In this document: positions 51,178-62,978 of the stretch, one piece after another
Position numbering within the stretch: the first letter of the stretch is position 1
Layout of the letters: the number at the start of each line of letters is the position of its first letter
Assembly: GCF_025399195.1 (NCBI RefSeq)
Contig: NW_026252109.1
Location: forward strand, 62,001-126,000
Source of the DNA: Umbelopsis ramanniana AG
Taxonomy: Eukaryota; Mucoromycota; Umbelopsidomycetes; Umbelopsidales; Umbelopsidaceae
DNA length: 64,000 nt
Direction: 5' to 3'
The notes under the pieces: generated by a model
What the model was told of the DNA's origin: nothing
The model's database searches: none
Seen by the model: only the letters and a program-made list of their open reading frames with translations
Program-made: the position numbers and the translations under genes

Positions 51178-52366
51178 TTAAAACACTTCTGTTTCAACCT
51201 CAATACCACATATTTGACACGTTTGTATAGAATTTCCAGTGTCTGGATCCTGAACTGGGTCTCCGTACTCATGCTCGTGAGCTTTGTCTCTCCGCTTCTC
51301 CCAGGTACTGGTCATGGTTCGCCTTCGTAAATCTACATTGAACTCAAAAGCATGAGCTACATGTTGGAGTGGGTATTGACAAAAATCACAAGTTACCTTT
51401 GAGCTTCTCTTTAAATTGCTTGTCCTTCTTTTCCTTTTTCTGCTGCTCTCTTTTCTCGTACTCAGCGTCTAACGCATCTGACCCACCCCATTTTTCGAAT
51501 GCATACTCTTCAACCTACACGAAAAATGTCACAAGGTTACTCGCAATCCAGTACTATAAGCATAAGAATAACCATCGTACCATATATCGAACATAAAGCA
51601 TCATGTTATTCCATGTCGATTTTCTAGGATTCGGTTTCGACCAATGTGGCAGTAAATCCTGGTCACGCAATTCAGCTGTAGAGATAATAGTCAGCACCTG
51701 TCAATGAATGGAGACAGATATGAAAGATTGCACATACGATCAGTCAAGAGGTAGTCCTATAGATGAAAATGATTCGTTAGGATGATACCAATTAAAAAAT
51801 GCTATGGATTGAATTATGACATTACCTCCTTTGCCTCCGTTTTTGTGATCAGACTATACTTGTCAGGGTACTTTTCTTTGCAAGCACCGCAGATATTGAT
51901 TTTGAAGATTTGATTGAAGTGAGGGTCGATATCTAGCGAATTGCATTCTACACACTTTGGGTTTTGGCTTGGGTCGATAGACCGAGCTGTCATCAGGAGA
52001 AATTAGCCGCTAGAGTTAACGGAAGCGCAGTCTTGCTGACTGTAACTTACGAGGGTTGAGCTCGACAACATGGGTTTTCTCATCGAACTTCTTCTTTTTG
52101 TCATCTTCGCTTTCATCGTCCTCAGCGAGAAAACCTCCTCTGGTATCCACCATTTGACTGAGGTCGTATTCAAAGATTGGCTTCGACCAACGAGCTCTAC
52201 GCTTGGAAGGTCGGGAATCTTCGTCATTGCTAGCTTTGTTGGAGTCGGTAGCATCGGAAGTTTCCGTAGTTTGCTCAAGTTTTCGTTTTGCTGCTAATTT
52301 AGCTAATGCTTTTGCTTTGTTTTCTGCAATCCTCTGAAGAACCTCTTCGCTTAATGGTTGGGACAT
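51178..52366 (-). CDS. RAD14: DNA repair protein XPA / Rad14
   Basis: Six exons, complement(join(51178..51332,51397..51514,51581..51675,51738..51756,51826..51986,52051..52366)), 287 residues. A Lys-rich N-terminal helix with a KRR nuclear signal is followed by FEYDLSQMVDTRGGFL. The XPA zinc finger is C117-VE-C120-x17-C138-GA-C141. Then come [23 protein letters not shown] and the basic DNA-binding part ending EHEYGD, and a final CQICGIEVETEVF. XPA verifies damage and positions the endonucleases in nucleotide excision repair. Exon 3 is a 19-nt microexon inside the conserved DYLLTD motif. Confidence 0.95.
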
Positions 52367-52881
52367 TTGGTAGACGATTTTGAGCATTGTCCGCAGCAAC
52401 GCTTAATTTTGGCCCAAAAAAATGTTCAAAGTCACAAAGTGATCCAAGCGTCAAATGCGAAAGTTGCACACAGTACCACCTCTCACAAGGACTGAGAGGG
52501 AATACCTTGCTGCGGCATGCTAGCCGTTTCCAAACGTTTCATAAACATTCGATGATAGTAAAACTGCTTTCCACGTTCACTGCACGAAGATTGTATGGAC
52601 ATCACACCATGCCTCAATGAATACATCCAAAATCGTATCCTTCAGATATGACATTGGCGTTCATCTACCATCATGTCTGAAAGTTCGTATATAACTTGAT
52701 GTTCAAAACAATACCAATTGATTTTCTTACAAATGGTGACATATTTATTGCGTTGGAGAAGGCAAAATATGAAACTATTTAAATTTCAACAAAAGACAAT
52801 GATTACAAATCCAAGGAATCATAACGAAATGTAATTGCAATTTATTTTGTAAATGAGAGCTCAACTAAGGTTACAAACTAC
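52367..52881. other. Intergenic between XPA and uL16
   Basis: No gene seen; XPA promoter on the left and uL16 3' flank on the right. Confidence 0.5.
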
Positions 52882-53600
52882 TTAAGCCTTGAGGGCCTGG
52901 CGGAAGTAGGTGTTAAGGGGACCCTTGGTGGAGAGGTACTTGACGTGGCAACCATCGTTTCTGATCTTGCCTTCGGCACGAGCCTCGACGAATTCCTCGC
53001 GAGTCAACTTGGTGAAACCCCAGTTCTTGGAGACAATGATCTTCTGTTGACCAGGGAACTTGTACTTGCAACGTCTGAGAGCCTCAACGACAACAGCCTT
53101 GTTGTTGTCCTTGGAGCGAACGGAGAAGATGATCTGACCAATGTTGACACGGGCTACAAGACCGTTGGGCTTACCGAAAGCACCACGCATACCGGTTTGC
53201 AATCTATACACAAAGGATGTGAGCTCGAATATACATTGCACAATAGTCTATATGGCAGTTGTAAGACTTACCTATCGGCACCAGCGCAAGACAACATCTT
53301 GTTGATACGGGTGACGTGGAAAGGATGGACGCGGATACGCATGTGGAAGGAGTCCTTACCACTGGTCTTGGCCATATACTTGTTACAGCAGATACGACCA
53401 GCTTCAAGAGCTTCAGCGGAAAGTTGTTCATATTCGTTGGAGACGAGATGGATGCAAAGAGGGAAGTCATCGACAGGAGCCTTCTTACGACCAAGATCGT
53501 AGATTCTGAGCTTGGCATCGGGGACACCACGGCAGAATCTGCTCTTGGGGTAGGGCTTGTTCTTGCAGTATCTATAACATCTTGCTGGACGGCGACCCAT
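52882..53600 (-). CDS. RPL10: 60S ribosomal protein uL16 (L10)
   Basis: Two exons, complement(join(52882..53203,53272..53600)), 216 residues. It starts [20 protein letters not shown] and keeps [32 protein letters not shown] and [14 protein letters not shown]. uL16 joins the 60S subunit in the cytoplasm as one of the last maturation steps and lines the tRNA path near the peptidyl transferase centre. Codon use is strongly biased, typical of ribosomal protein genes. Confidence 0.97.
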
Positions 53601-55301
53601 TTTGAACTAAAAAGTAGAGAAGAAAAGGATGATATGTCAGCTATGTGAATACCTTCCAGGATATTTAAGGGAAATTTTAGTGTCAAAGTCTCGTGCACCG
53701 CAGTCGCTCGCTTATTAAGCAGGGCAGGCAAATTGGACATTTCGAAATTGTCGAAGGAATTCATATTTTTTCAGGTTTGAAGAATCCAGATGTTTCTCGC
53801 AGCAATTGAGATATTGCCACAGCAGAGTAGTCTTGTTGAATTCGTTTGGCGTTAATGGACATTTCCGTTTCGCTCAATGTATTTTCATTTCAATGTGCAT
53901 TGTCGATGACCGTTTCGAACGTCATATATCAATCCTTCGTGAGTCGCATCAATGCATCATCCATACAGATGAATCATCCATCCATATCGTATCGAATAGT
54001 GCAGCAAGGGTAACATGGATTTGAGGATCTACATACCACTAGGTGAAAAAGATGATGGAAGTTGTGAGTAAGGATCACATCCATTTTGTTCCCCTTGATT
54101 TCAGACCCCGCACGGCGTTCAATTTTGGGGGAGGATCTCTGGCAATGTGAATAAAATTTGCCACAATGAACTGGACTCTATACCGAATACTGTGTGAATA
54201 AAGCAAACTTTTATTTTTATTAAAATTGTAATCCTGAACAGCTAACGGTCACTCTTCAGAAAAATAATCGCTACGAATTGAACTCTTTTATCCAGTGTCG
54301 TCAATTATATTATCCAGGACTATCCGTCTTCGTCATTAATTTCATCCTAGTACCGTTTAACTATAGTAACAAAACCAACCTTCTCGAAATTTGCATATTT
54401 TGGTAGCTGGATTCTTTGTCTTTTTTGTCTCAACAGCATTTGCAAACTTCGGTGATCGCAAGGTACGCATATAAAATAAATTATTAGGATATTATATAAC
54501 ATTACAGCAGTTGTGGACCAAAAAACACGGATTATGTTCCTCTTAGCATATAATTACGTATCTGCTGCTCGCGCAGATATAACCATGTTTGCACAAATTG
54601 TAGCAAATGGCTTTCTGGAAGTGCTAAAATGAAATGGCAGTAATATTCTGAATACAATAATTGACCCCATACATTATTGTTGACATCAAAAAAACCCGTC
54701 GAAATAGCTCCCAAAAGAAAACTAGGACTAACAAAAACAATTGTACACTTGAAAAAACAGCAAATATAAATATCAGCGACTCCATGTTAGTTTCCATAAG
54801 TTCCAGAGGGGTGCCCAAACGAAAGAATACGAACATCATTTGTTGTCATTTTTTTCATCTCATTTATTTTTTAGCCTCAGCTTCGTCCAATTATTTGGCA
54901 TTCGCCAAACGAAATATCTTCAGAGCATTGTTTGGACTATAATCACATCAAATGTATGATAAATGGTTGCTATTCATGATATATGTGGAAAGTCAGGAGG
55001 AAGCTATAATTCGTCGGCTGTGCAATCTGTAATCCGACATTGATATAAGGTAAAAGAAGATGGCATATTGGATGAATCTGTACTCAACATAGCTTTTCAA
55101 CTCAACATCGCATTCGACATCGCATACCTAGCCCACAATCGAACTCGTTCGACAAATGGACACCCATTAACGATCTGTCTATCTAATTATACTGGACTTT
55201 TCGCAAACAAACACCACGTCTAGATTACGAATTTTTGAATTTTTAATTTGATTTTATGCATGCTTACTATATGATATTGCAATGACATTGTATACAACAG
55301 C
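53601..55301. other. 1.7-kb AT-rich intergenic region
   Basis: No gene is recognisable. The left part is the uL16 promoter; the 54180-55260 stretch is strongly AT-rich with only short frames. A CAATTTTGGGGG stretch near 54119-54130 resembles an Sm site, but I could not match the flanks to a known snRNA. Confidence 0.45.
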
Positions 55302-56221
55302 TTATTGCTGCTCACGACGACCGCGGCCTGTAAATAGACATAAGTTAGATACAGGATCGTCATGTTCGACAAATGTATGAATGACGAAGACTTACCGAGA
55401 CCACCACGGAACTCTGGCTTGAACTCACCGGAGGCACCTTCCTTGCGGCGGTAGTCATCACGGTCACCACGGGGACCACGGGGGCCTTCAGCTATAATGG
55501 GAGAAAAAGTCAGTCAATGGACATTTATGAAAACGATGAATTTTTCTTTCAATTTACCGGCGCGACGAGGAGCAGCGGGACGAGCAGCCTTCTTGAGAGT
55601 GGCAGGGACAATCTCGGTGGGAAGATGGAGGAACTCGCGAAGGTAGTCGATTCCCTCGTTGGTGAGGGAATAGTAGTAGTATTGCCAAGAGAACTGAGTC
55701 TTGACATAACCACGGGAGGTCAAGGATTGCATAGCCTTGACGACCTGAAGGTTAGGGACATCAATTTCAGCGTGCTTGGGGAGGTTGTAGTCCTTGGGGG
55801 CGACCAAGACACCGTCTATAGTAGGAAAATTCCATATGTCAGTAAACAGATCAAGATGAAGTGGCGGGCGTAGCATGTTTGGCGGTAAGGAACCATGATG
55901 AATTTGTTGAGCTATGGTTGAGAACATGCTGTGGTTGGTTCTCCCAGGTGTAACGTATGATTCGATTGGAACTGACTATGATATCGCAAAATCAGGGGTG
56001 AAAGTCCCTACGAAAATGTCGAAATTGGACTCATGTCCCTCGTCGAACAGTTCAGCTATGTGGACAGTCGCTAGTTCTCTTGTTGTAAAGTTCGGGGATA
56101 GATGGACGTCTATTGTAGTCAAGCATCCTGACTGTCCAGTCCACTGAAATACACGCGCAAGATGCTTACCCTTGAAAAGAGCTTCGTAAATGAGCTTCCT
56201 GTTTTCCTTGGAGATAAGCAT
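55302..56221 (-). CDS. RPS10: 40S ribosomal protein eS10
   Basis: Four exons, complement(join(55302..55327,55396..55491,55558..55815,56170..56221)), 143 residues. It starts [20 protein letters not shown] and keeps [13 protein letters not shown] and [20 protein letters not shown]. The tail is basic, Gly/Arg-rich ([22 protein letters not shown]). eS10 sits at the beak of the 40S head. Intron 1 is 354 bp, several times longer than the window's usual introns, like intron 1 of eS6. The last exon is 26 nt. Confidence 0.95.
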
Positions 56222-56662
56222 GACGTCTGCTGCAGATCAAGAAATTTGGATCGGTTAATGATTTGTCTAGGGTACAATTCCATCTGCATACCATCCAAAA
56301 TGTCGTCGATTGTACAAAATGTTAACAGCCAGAAGCCGCATTTTTTGGCGACATCTAGCTATTATGATCGATCGATGCAGACGATGGTGGATGGATGGAT
56401 GCAGCCGGATACATGGAGGATCAATACTTACTCGGTTAGAGGAGGGTTTCGGATGGGCCCTGGGCTCGATTGTTCAAGTGGTTGCCGATTTGAATGAGCA
56501 TTCTCAAGTTCCAAGTCTCCGCTTAAAGAAAGTGTGACGTTGTCTCAGCCGCTATTGATTGAGAAAGGAGTGGAGGCAAAAAAGTCAAAAAACAAATTTA
56601 CAGGTCCAGAAATTTTTGTTTTTTGACGTTGCCAATTTAACAACCAATTCATTCAATAAGCC
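56222..56662. promoter_or_regulatory. Divergent promoter region eS10 / bL12m
   Basis: 441 bp separate the ATGs of a cytosolic and a mitochondrial ribosomal protein gene facing away from each other. No gene lies inside. Confidence 0.5.
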
Positions 56663-57497
56663 ATGGTAACGTTTCGCTCACTACCTTTAATGCACTGACT
56701 CCACTCGTCTTCTAACGTTTGAGCTCTTACATCAGTCTCGCGCCGTCTCCTCTTTTGCATCCTCATTGGCTCGCCGTTCCGTTCGTGCAGTCCAGCCACG
56801 GTAAGCAGTCCTGTTCGACCGTCTTGTGTTTGTGTTTTGAGTCCAATATCTTAGCCGACTATTTTGAAACAGTATCCAGGCCACTGCCATTGGTGCCAGA
56901 CGTTTGTATAGCACCGAGAACTTGCCTGCTCCCGGTGCAGGTGGCAACGATCCCAAGATCGCTTCCATTGTTGACGAGATCTCCAAATTGACCCTTTTGC
57001 AGACTGCTGATCTTGTTTCACAACTCAAGGTAAGCTAGCAAGCAAGCGAAGCATTACGCTTATCAATTCCCTCTTAATGACTCGATATGTTGTATTTTTC
57101 CAGACTCGTCTCAACATTCAAGATATTGCTATGCCCGTCGCCATGCCTGCCGCACCTGCTGGTGGTGCAGCGGCAGCTGTCGAGGAAGAGAAGCCTGCCG
57201 AGAAGACTGACTTCAAGGTTAAGCTCGAAAAGATTGACCCCGCTGCCAAGGCAAAGGTCATTCGTGAGGTCAAGAACCTTACTGGCATGAACTTGGTCGA
57301 GGTAATTTTATCGTCAAATGCGGTTTGTTTTGATACCCTAAAATGTGCATTTGGTTTAACTTTTTGTTTACGTATCATAGGCCAAGAAGTTCGTTGAGAG
57401 TGTACCAAAGGTCCTCAAGGATTCCGCTCCCAAGGACGAGGCTGAGAAGTTGAAGAAGGCTTTGGAAGCCCTTGGTGCCACTGTTGTTTTGGAATAA
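56663..57497 (+). CDS. MRPL12: Mitochondrial ribosomal protein bL12m
   Basis: Five exons, join(56663..56665,56724..56800,56873..57029,57104..57301,57381..57497), 183 residues. Exon 1 appears to be the start codon alone. The next exon has no in-frame ATG back to a TAA at 56688-56690, and intron 1 (58 bp) has donor ATG|GTAACG, branch site CTAAC and acceptor TTTGAG. The product begins with an Arg/Ser-rich targeting peptide (MLLHQSRAVSSFASSLARRS). It continues with the L7/L12 N-terminal helix (KIASIVDEISKLTLLQTADLV) and the C-terminal domain (KTDFKVKLEKIDPAAKAKVI, GMNLVEAKKFVESVPKVLK). bL12m forms the ribosomal stalk that recruits translation factors. Confidence 0.9.
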
Positions 57498-57755
57498 GGG
57501 AGCCAATGCAATCATTGTCCCTGTTTATTTCTTTTTTCCAACCAATTACCACATCAAACCCGCTCTCATCTGCTCTCCTCAGCTGCTGGACTCCACAAGG
57601 AACCAAAAAGAAAAAATAGACTTTTTTTTATAATGTAAATTTCTCTGAAATACAAAAATCGATACACTTGTTTTCCTCGTAATGAAGTCTGTCGTAGTCA
57701 TGATGAGATGCGTTTAACAAGATTTATTGAATAAGTACTGCAGGTTTGGTATTAT

Positions 57756-59097
57756 TTACCAGTCCTTCTTAATATCGAAAGACCAGTTCCACTCCATATG
57801 GGTAACGTTGTCGTCGTCAACGAATTTGCTCTGCAAAAATGAGAAGATGCAAAGTCAGATTGAGCGGATCGATGAATAACAGAACTGACAAGCACAACAT
57901 ACCTTGGCTTCATAGTGACCACGAGCAAGCATACCAGAGGGAGCTTCTTCAGTTTGGAATTTCTTTTCGTATGGTTCAGCATTGGGGCCATAGCTGCCAA
58001 TCATCTCTTCGGTCTTGTCCACTAAAGCACGTGTGCGGCGTTAGGAAAAACGATCAAGATCATTAAGAATTGATATGACATATAGATGACAACAAACCTC
58101 GGAGACCCTTTCTCTTGACAACCTGCAGGTACTTGAGACCAGAAACAACATCGTGTTGAATTCTAAAATAACGCAGTTAATAAACATGTCCTGGACAACA
58201 TGTCACATCCGTGAAAAAACGCAGCTCACCTGAACTTGACCTTCATGCGGTATTCAACACCTTCTTTGATGGTGAAGGGGTGGGATCTGGCCTGTTCGAG
58301 GGCGTCTATAATTTTTTTTTGACAGCTTTAGTGAACTTATTATTATTTCTTTTGTGAAACTTGAACTATCGTCAAATATGGCTATACAGCACGAGCTCCG
58401 ATGCAAGTAAATGCGAGCCATCGCGCCAGTTGATATCATAGACAAATGTCATTGGGGGAGTAACTTACTTGGTGTAGATAAGTCAACAGTGACATCAGTA
58501 CGTCCAGCAACTTCCAATGCAATACCGAGAACTACAACCTAATAAACCACAAAGCAAAAAATTAGCATTTGGGAGCAGGATGGCGTGTTTAAGCATGTTA
58601 ATGCCATCCATGGTGGTACGCACTCTGCGAGGATCATCCGTGGGTGCTAATGCAAAGACGTGGGTCAGTTAAGATGGACACGATAGAGAACATGATCGAG
58701 ACGAATGAAGCGTAAACATAACAAAAACTCAAATCGGCATCGCCACAGCCGCACCCATGAAAAAAAGGCGAGGAACAAAAACCGCGTCAATGGGATGGAA
58801 AATAGCCCAAGGACAATAGAAAAAATACGTATCATCAACAGATCAAAGAATAATATAAATAAATGCCTCTGATGAAAGGCAGAGGTAGAGTGAACTGTAA
58901 AAAAAATGGGGTAGGGAGGTCAAAGGAGTGAGTAACTTACCAGCAGCCTGTCCGAGACCAAGAGATGCCTTCCACTTCTTGAGAGACTCGTCGTTCGCGT
59001 CCAAAGTCTCGTATTCTTGAAGGCTCTTCTTCTCTCCAACCTTGTAGCCTGCAGTTTGGGTAGGTGCGAGTTCGTCTTCTTCGTGATGATCAGTCAT
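57756..59097 (-). CDS. RDI1: Rho GDP-dissociation inhibitor
   Basis: Seven exons, complement(join(57756..57830,57903..58021,58098..58162,58230..58305,58469..58538,58624..58646,58941..59097)), 194 residues, the usual RhoGDI length. The N-terminal regulatory arm has KKSLQEYETLDANDESLKKWK. The immunoglobulin-like prenyl-binding domain has PRRVVVLGIALEVAGR, PFTIKEGVEYRMKVKF, GLKYLQVVKRKGLRVDKTEEMIGSYGP (in part) and ends FDIKKDW. It extracts prenylated Rho/Cdc42/Rac from membranes. Exon 2 is 23 nt. Its ATG is 130 bp from that of the divergent Rab4 gene. Confidence 0.96.
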
Positions 59098-59227
59098 GAT
59101 TCGATGCTGTAAGTAAACAAGATGGACCAGTTGAGTTGGGAGGATGTTGAGCCTGAAATTTTTGTGACTTGGCTACGCCTCCGCTTCGAGTTTGGTTGTC
59201 CGCTTTGCTCTGCTTTGCTTCTGCTAC

Positions 59228-60499
59228 ATGTCAGCAGACGCCTATGGTAGGGAAAGCTCTCTAGCATTGGCTGCATATTTAGAAACCAAACTCATCTTCA
59301 AACCTAGATTTCTTATTGAAATTCCTCATCATTGGCGAATCCGGTGCCGGAAAGTAAGTAGGAACTGTTCCGCCTCCAAGGCTAATGCGAAACACCGACT
59401 CAATTACTCTACATTGTCTTTACAGGTCATGCCTATTACATCAGTTCCTTGAAAACCAATGCAAGTGTATATGCAAATTGATTTTGTAGTGCTTCGACGG
59501 AAAGCTTACTATCAGCCTCATCTTTTATCAGTCAAGGACGCTTCAACCAATACTATTGGTGTGGAATTTGGCAGCCGGATTTTGCATATTGCCGACAAAT
59601 CGATAAAGTTGCAAATATGGGACACTGCTGGCCAGGTAAGGCCATCCGCCTTGCTTTTTATGCAATGTTTTTTTATGGGTGTTCTAATGAATATGGCTCG
59701 GGAACTTAGGAACGATTTCGGTAGGGAAAAAAAAACCCGGTTCAAGACATTTTGCAGTAAATTAGGCAGGCGGAAGCGCTTATTCATTCCATTCATTTCC
59801 ACAGGTCCGTCACTCGAAGTTACTATAGAGGAGCAGCTGGAGCTTTACTTGTATATGATATAAGCAAGTAAGTCTCTTTGTAACACATGGATGGTATAGG
59901 TATCTCCCAGTCTTTATACTAACTGGCCCACAGCCGAGATACCTTTGTTGGATTGTCTTCTTGGCTTACTGATGTTCGAACGCTGGCCAGTCCAGAGCTA
60001 GTGGTCCTTCTGGTGGGGAATAAAACAGATAGAGCCGAAGACAGAGAAGTGTCTTACCTCGAGGCCAGTCGATTTGCACAAGAGCATGGTCAGTACATAT
60101 TTCAAAGGAACCAAAGCACACGTGCATGCAGTAGAGAGATTAATTCAAATGTGACTCGTCCAAATTTCTTTTGTAGAACTGATGTTCATGGAAGCCAGTG
60201 CAATGACCGGCGATGGAGTAGAAGATTTATTTCTAAAGTGTGCCCGATCGATTTTGACAAAGGTTGAGACAGGTAAGAAAATAAAAATTTAGGAGGAAAA
60301 AGGAGGCCGCAATTACATTCGATCAGCTGCAGATTGAAAATGTGTACCTTTCTTTTCACTAACTGTCTACATTATAGGGCAAATTGATCCTGAGAAGAGC
60401 GGTACAGGTGTTCAGTTCGGCGACTCTAGTCTTCGACGAATGACGCAACGAACGAGGACTACAGTTCGTAAAAGAGACCGGTCTTCATGCTGCTTCTAA
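59228..60499 (+). CDS. Rab4-family small GTPase
   Basis: Nine exons, join(59228..59246,59308..59353,59426..59460,59532..59635,59710..59720,59805..59867,59934..60088,60177..60272,60378..60499), 216 residues. G motifs: GESGAGKS (P-loop), TIGVEF (switch I), WDTAGQERF (G3), NKTD (G4) and EASA (G5). [22 protein letters not shown] and [12 protein letters not shown] are typical of Rab4, which drives fast endosomal recycling. The tail RDRSSCCF offers a Cys pair for geranylgeranylation. Exon 5 is an 11-nt microexon encoding Glu-Arg-Phe and part of Arg. Intron 3 probably starts with GC (CAAT|GCAAGT), which gives [19 protein letters not shown] with no insertion; a GT five bases on would add two residues. 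Confidence 0.92.
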
Positions 60500-60845
60500 T
60501 ATGTAACAATTTTTCCCTTCTACTCTTTTTTTTTTTTTTTTTTGGCCCGGCTGGTTGCAAAATCTCCTAATTTTGTTTTCTTTTCTTATGACAACAATTC
60601 CTTTCACTTGACTTCTTTTCAAATATATCTATTCCTATAGCTTCTTATTGCCCATAGAATAGTATACATACCCCACAGGCTCTAATGTACTGTATTTTTA
60701 TATAAATAATCTCTTTTTTTTTGGAAAACGTTGGAAGGGAGAACGCATGCATTTATTTCATGGTTGTTGATGTACAAGGACATGCGTGAAAAGATTATTA
60801 TATTAAATGATTGGGGGGAAAAATATAAATTTGTGAGAGAGTGTA
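60500..60845. other. Convergent 3' flanks of Rab4 and Bem1 genes
   Basis: 346 bp between two stop codons, T-rich with a run of about 19 T near 60525-60543. No gene seen. Confidence 0.5.
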
Positions 60846-62978
60846 TCAGGATGCAATGACTGTGAGTTTGCCAGACGTCAATGCACCTTGGAATGCTTCA
60901 TCCATATCCGCTTCGTTTTCGAGAGGAAGTCTCTCGCCGGACAATTCGTCCTTGTAAGTCAAAAGAGGTTCAAAACCGAGACGTTCGGTAATCTTGTCGC
61001 TCAGAGGGCCAAAACGACAATCGGCTGGTACACGGAAAGCGATAATATCATCTCGATATATAATTTTAACTTTGACAGTGGATTGAGTGGGTTGTCCTCC
61101 AGGGGGTGCACGGTTGGGGGACACCTTTTTACCAGCGGATGAAGGCTTTCGTGTAGGTAATTTATCCTCATAAGCTTCTGATTGCGATGGTTCAGGCTGG
61201 GCAACAGAAGGGGTTGTAGATTCTGCCTTAGTGGTTAGCGGTGGCGATGGCTGGTGTTGATAAGCCGAACTATCCATGGCTGCTGAGTAAGAATCTCGAG
61301 AAGATCTGCCTGTACGCGGGTCATAGTCGGTTTCAATGTCACCGTCATTGATGCCAAATAGCTGATCTTGCACGATGGGGCTTTCAGCAAGATAATTTGG
61401 CAAGGCAAGGAGGTCCTTACAATACTTATCCAAATCACGACGTCTTTCAGCTGAAGGAGGGGCAATATTTGGGATCAGCAAGCCATGATTTTTTTTTTTT
61501 TTTCAATTGCAGCAACCATCAGAAGGATTGTGCCGTACCTGTGATCGTTTCATCTACTTCAGCCAATGGACCTGGCATATAAGGAAGAATTCTCTCCTTA
61601 CTCTTCTTTCCAGCTTCAATAGGGAATTGGTGTAGCATATTGATTTGAAAGTCATAGAAATCTTTTAGGGTATAAGCAAAGGGGAGAGATCCAGGTTGTG
61701 TTAGGGAGGTACAGTATCAATGGGCATTGTTTTTCCCTAAACTAACTTACCTTCATACAAACGATACAAGACTCTGTGTCGACCATTGGCTAGATCAGCA
61801 TAAACAATGAACCAATATTGGTCACCTTCCAGAATATAAGAATCCACAGAAGCTGAAGTCACAAGGGACGATTCATCGCGGTATTGGTCAGTGTAAGCAT
61901 CGTGGTCATTCAAAGGAGAATTGGAGCGCGACTTTGGTAGAGTCAGACTATCTTCGGATATTCTGGCTAAATGCTGCATGCCATAAGCGTCTAAAATGCC
62001 GTCTTCACCATGATAATGATCGTATACATCTTCTTCATCGCCAAGGTCATCAGGGTGTCGGCCATATTGTTGTGAAGTTTGCATGAGCGGTGGCATTTCA
62101 CCTACAGTAGGTGGTCGCTCAGGTCTTTGTAGTTGGTCTGGGACTTGCTTTTGCTTTTCAATAGAACCAAGTAAGATGCTGCTAGATTCGTACCCCTGAG
62201 TCATTTTCTTCCATTCTTCAACTTTTGGAATGGGAGTAGAGGGATTTTGCATGAGATCGGCTACATTGGTGATGGTCCTGCCAGTCACCGCATCGCGAAT
62301 CTCCACAAAAGAAACTGGTATCAAGCCTGGTCCACCCAGGCGTCCGATTGGCTTGGCTACAAACCACTCGAGGTTGGATTGCGCAATGACAATGATAGGC
62401 TCTCCGGCCTTCGCTTGGAGTTCATCTGCTCGTTCCGCTTGGAAATCAAATAAAACGATACCGTAGAGTGGTTGCATACGTTTAGCTGATGATTGGTCTA
62501 GGCATGATAAAGGGAATGGGGTTAAAAAGGGGTCATGAATAGGAAACCTGATACATTAAAGCAATTACTCACTGCTGTCATGAATATCACCGAATCCAGA
62601 GTCTTTTGAATGTGGATTGGTAGGAATGGAGTTATTGTCACTCAGGATACGCTCTGCCTTTTCAAGCACTTGAAAAAAGTTAACTGGAACCAGGCCCTTT
62701 GAATTGGTTGCAGGGTTACAGGCTTCATACCATTGTCGATCGTTTTCCTTTCCAACAACATGGAAGAAATCGCCCTGTGAGAAAGAAAGTTCATGGGGAC
62801 CTTTAGCCTTGTAATCGTAGAGAGCCTTGATCACCTTTTTGGGAGGAGCAATGCTAGGTGTATGTCTGGTTGGAAAGCTGACAGGAGTCGAGATTTTCTC
62901 CTTGAGCACTGATCGCCGAGCACTCTGCAAGCTTTTAGGAGCTTTCGCCTTCTCTCTCGGTAGATTGGCCGTGGTCAT
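60846..62978 (-). CDS. BEM1: Bem1-like polarity scaffold (SH3-SH3-PX-PB1)
   Basis: Four exons, complement(join(60846..61450,61539..61661,61751..62497,62573..62978)), 626 residues. SH3-1 is about 48-107 (VIKALYDYKAKGPHELSFSQ, WYEA, LVPVNFF). SH3-2 is about 146-205 (YGIVLFDFQAERADELQA, GLIPVSFVEI). The PX domain is about 350-470 (YWFIVYADLANGRHRVLYR, PYMPGP). The PB1 domain is about 545-626 (VKVKIIYRDDIIAFRVP, GFEPLLTYKDE). This order is that of Bem1/Scd2, which links active Cdc42 to its exchange factor and PAK kinase at growth sites. An in-frame ATG at 63056 would add 26 residues; I prefer 62978 because the extension is of low quality. Confidence 0.95.

Noticed and set aside
54100-54200. Sm-site-like CAATTTTGGGGG as part of a spliceosomal snRNA
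   Set aside because: The flanks match none of the U1, U2, U4, U5 or U6 consensus sequences that I know.
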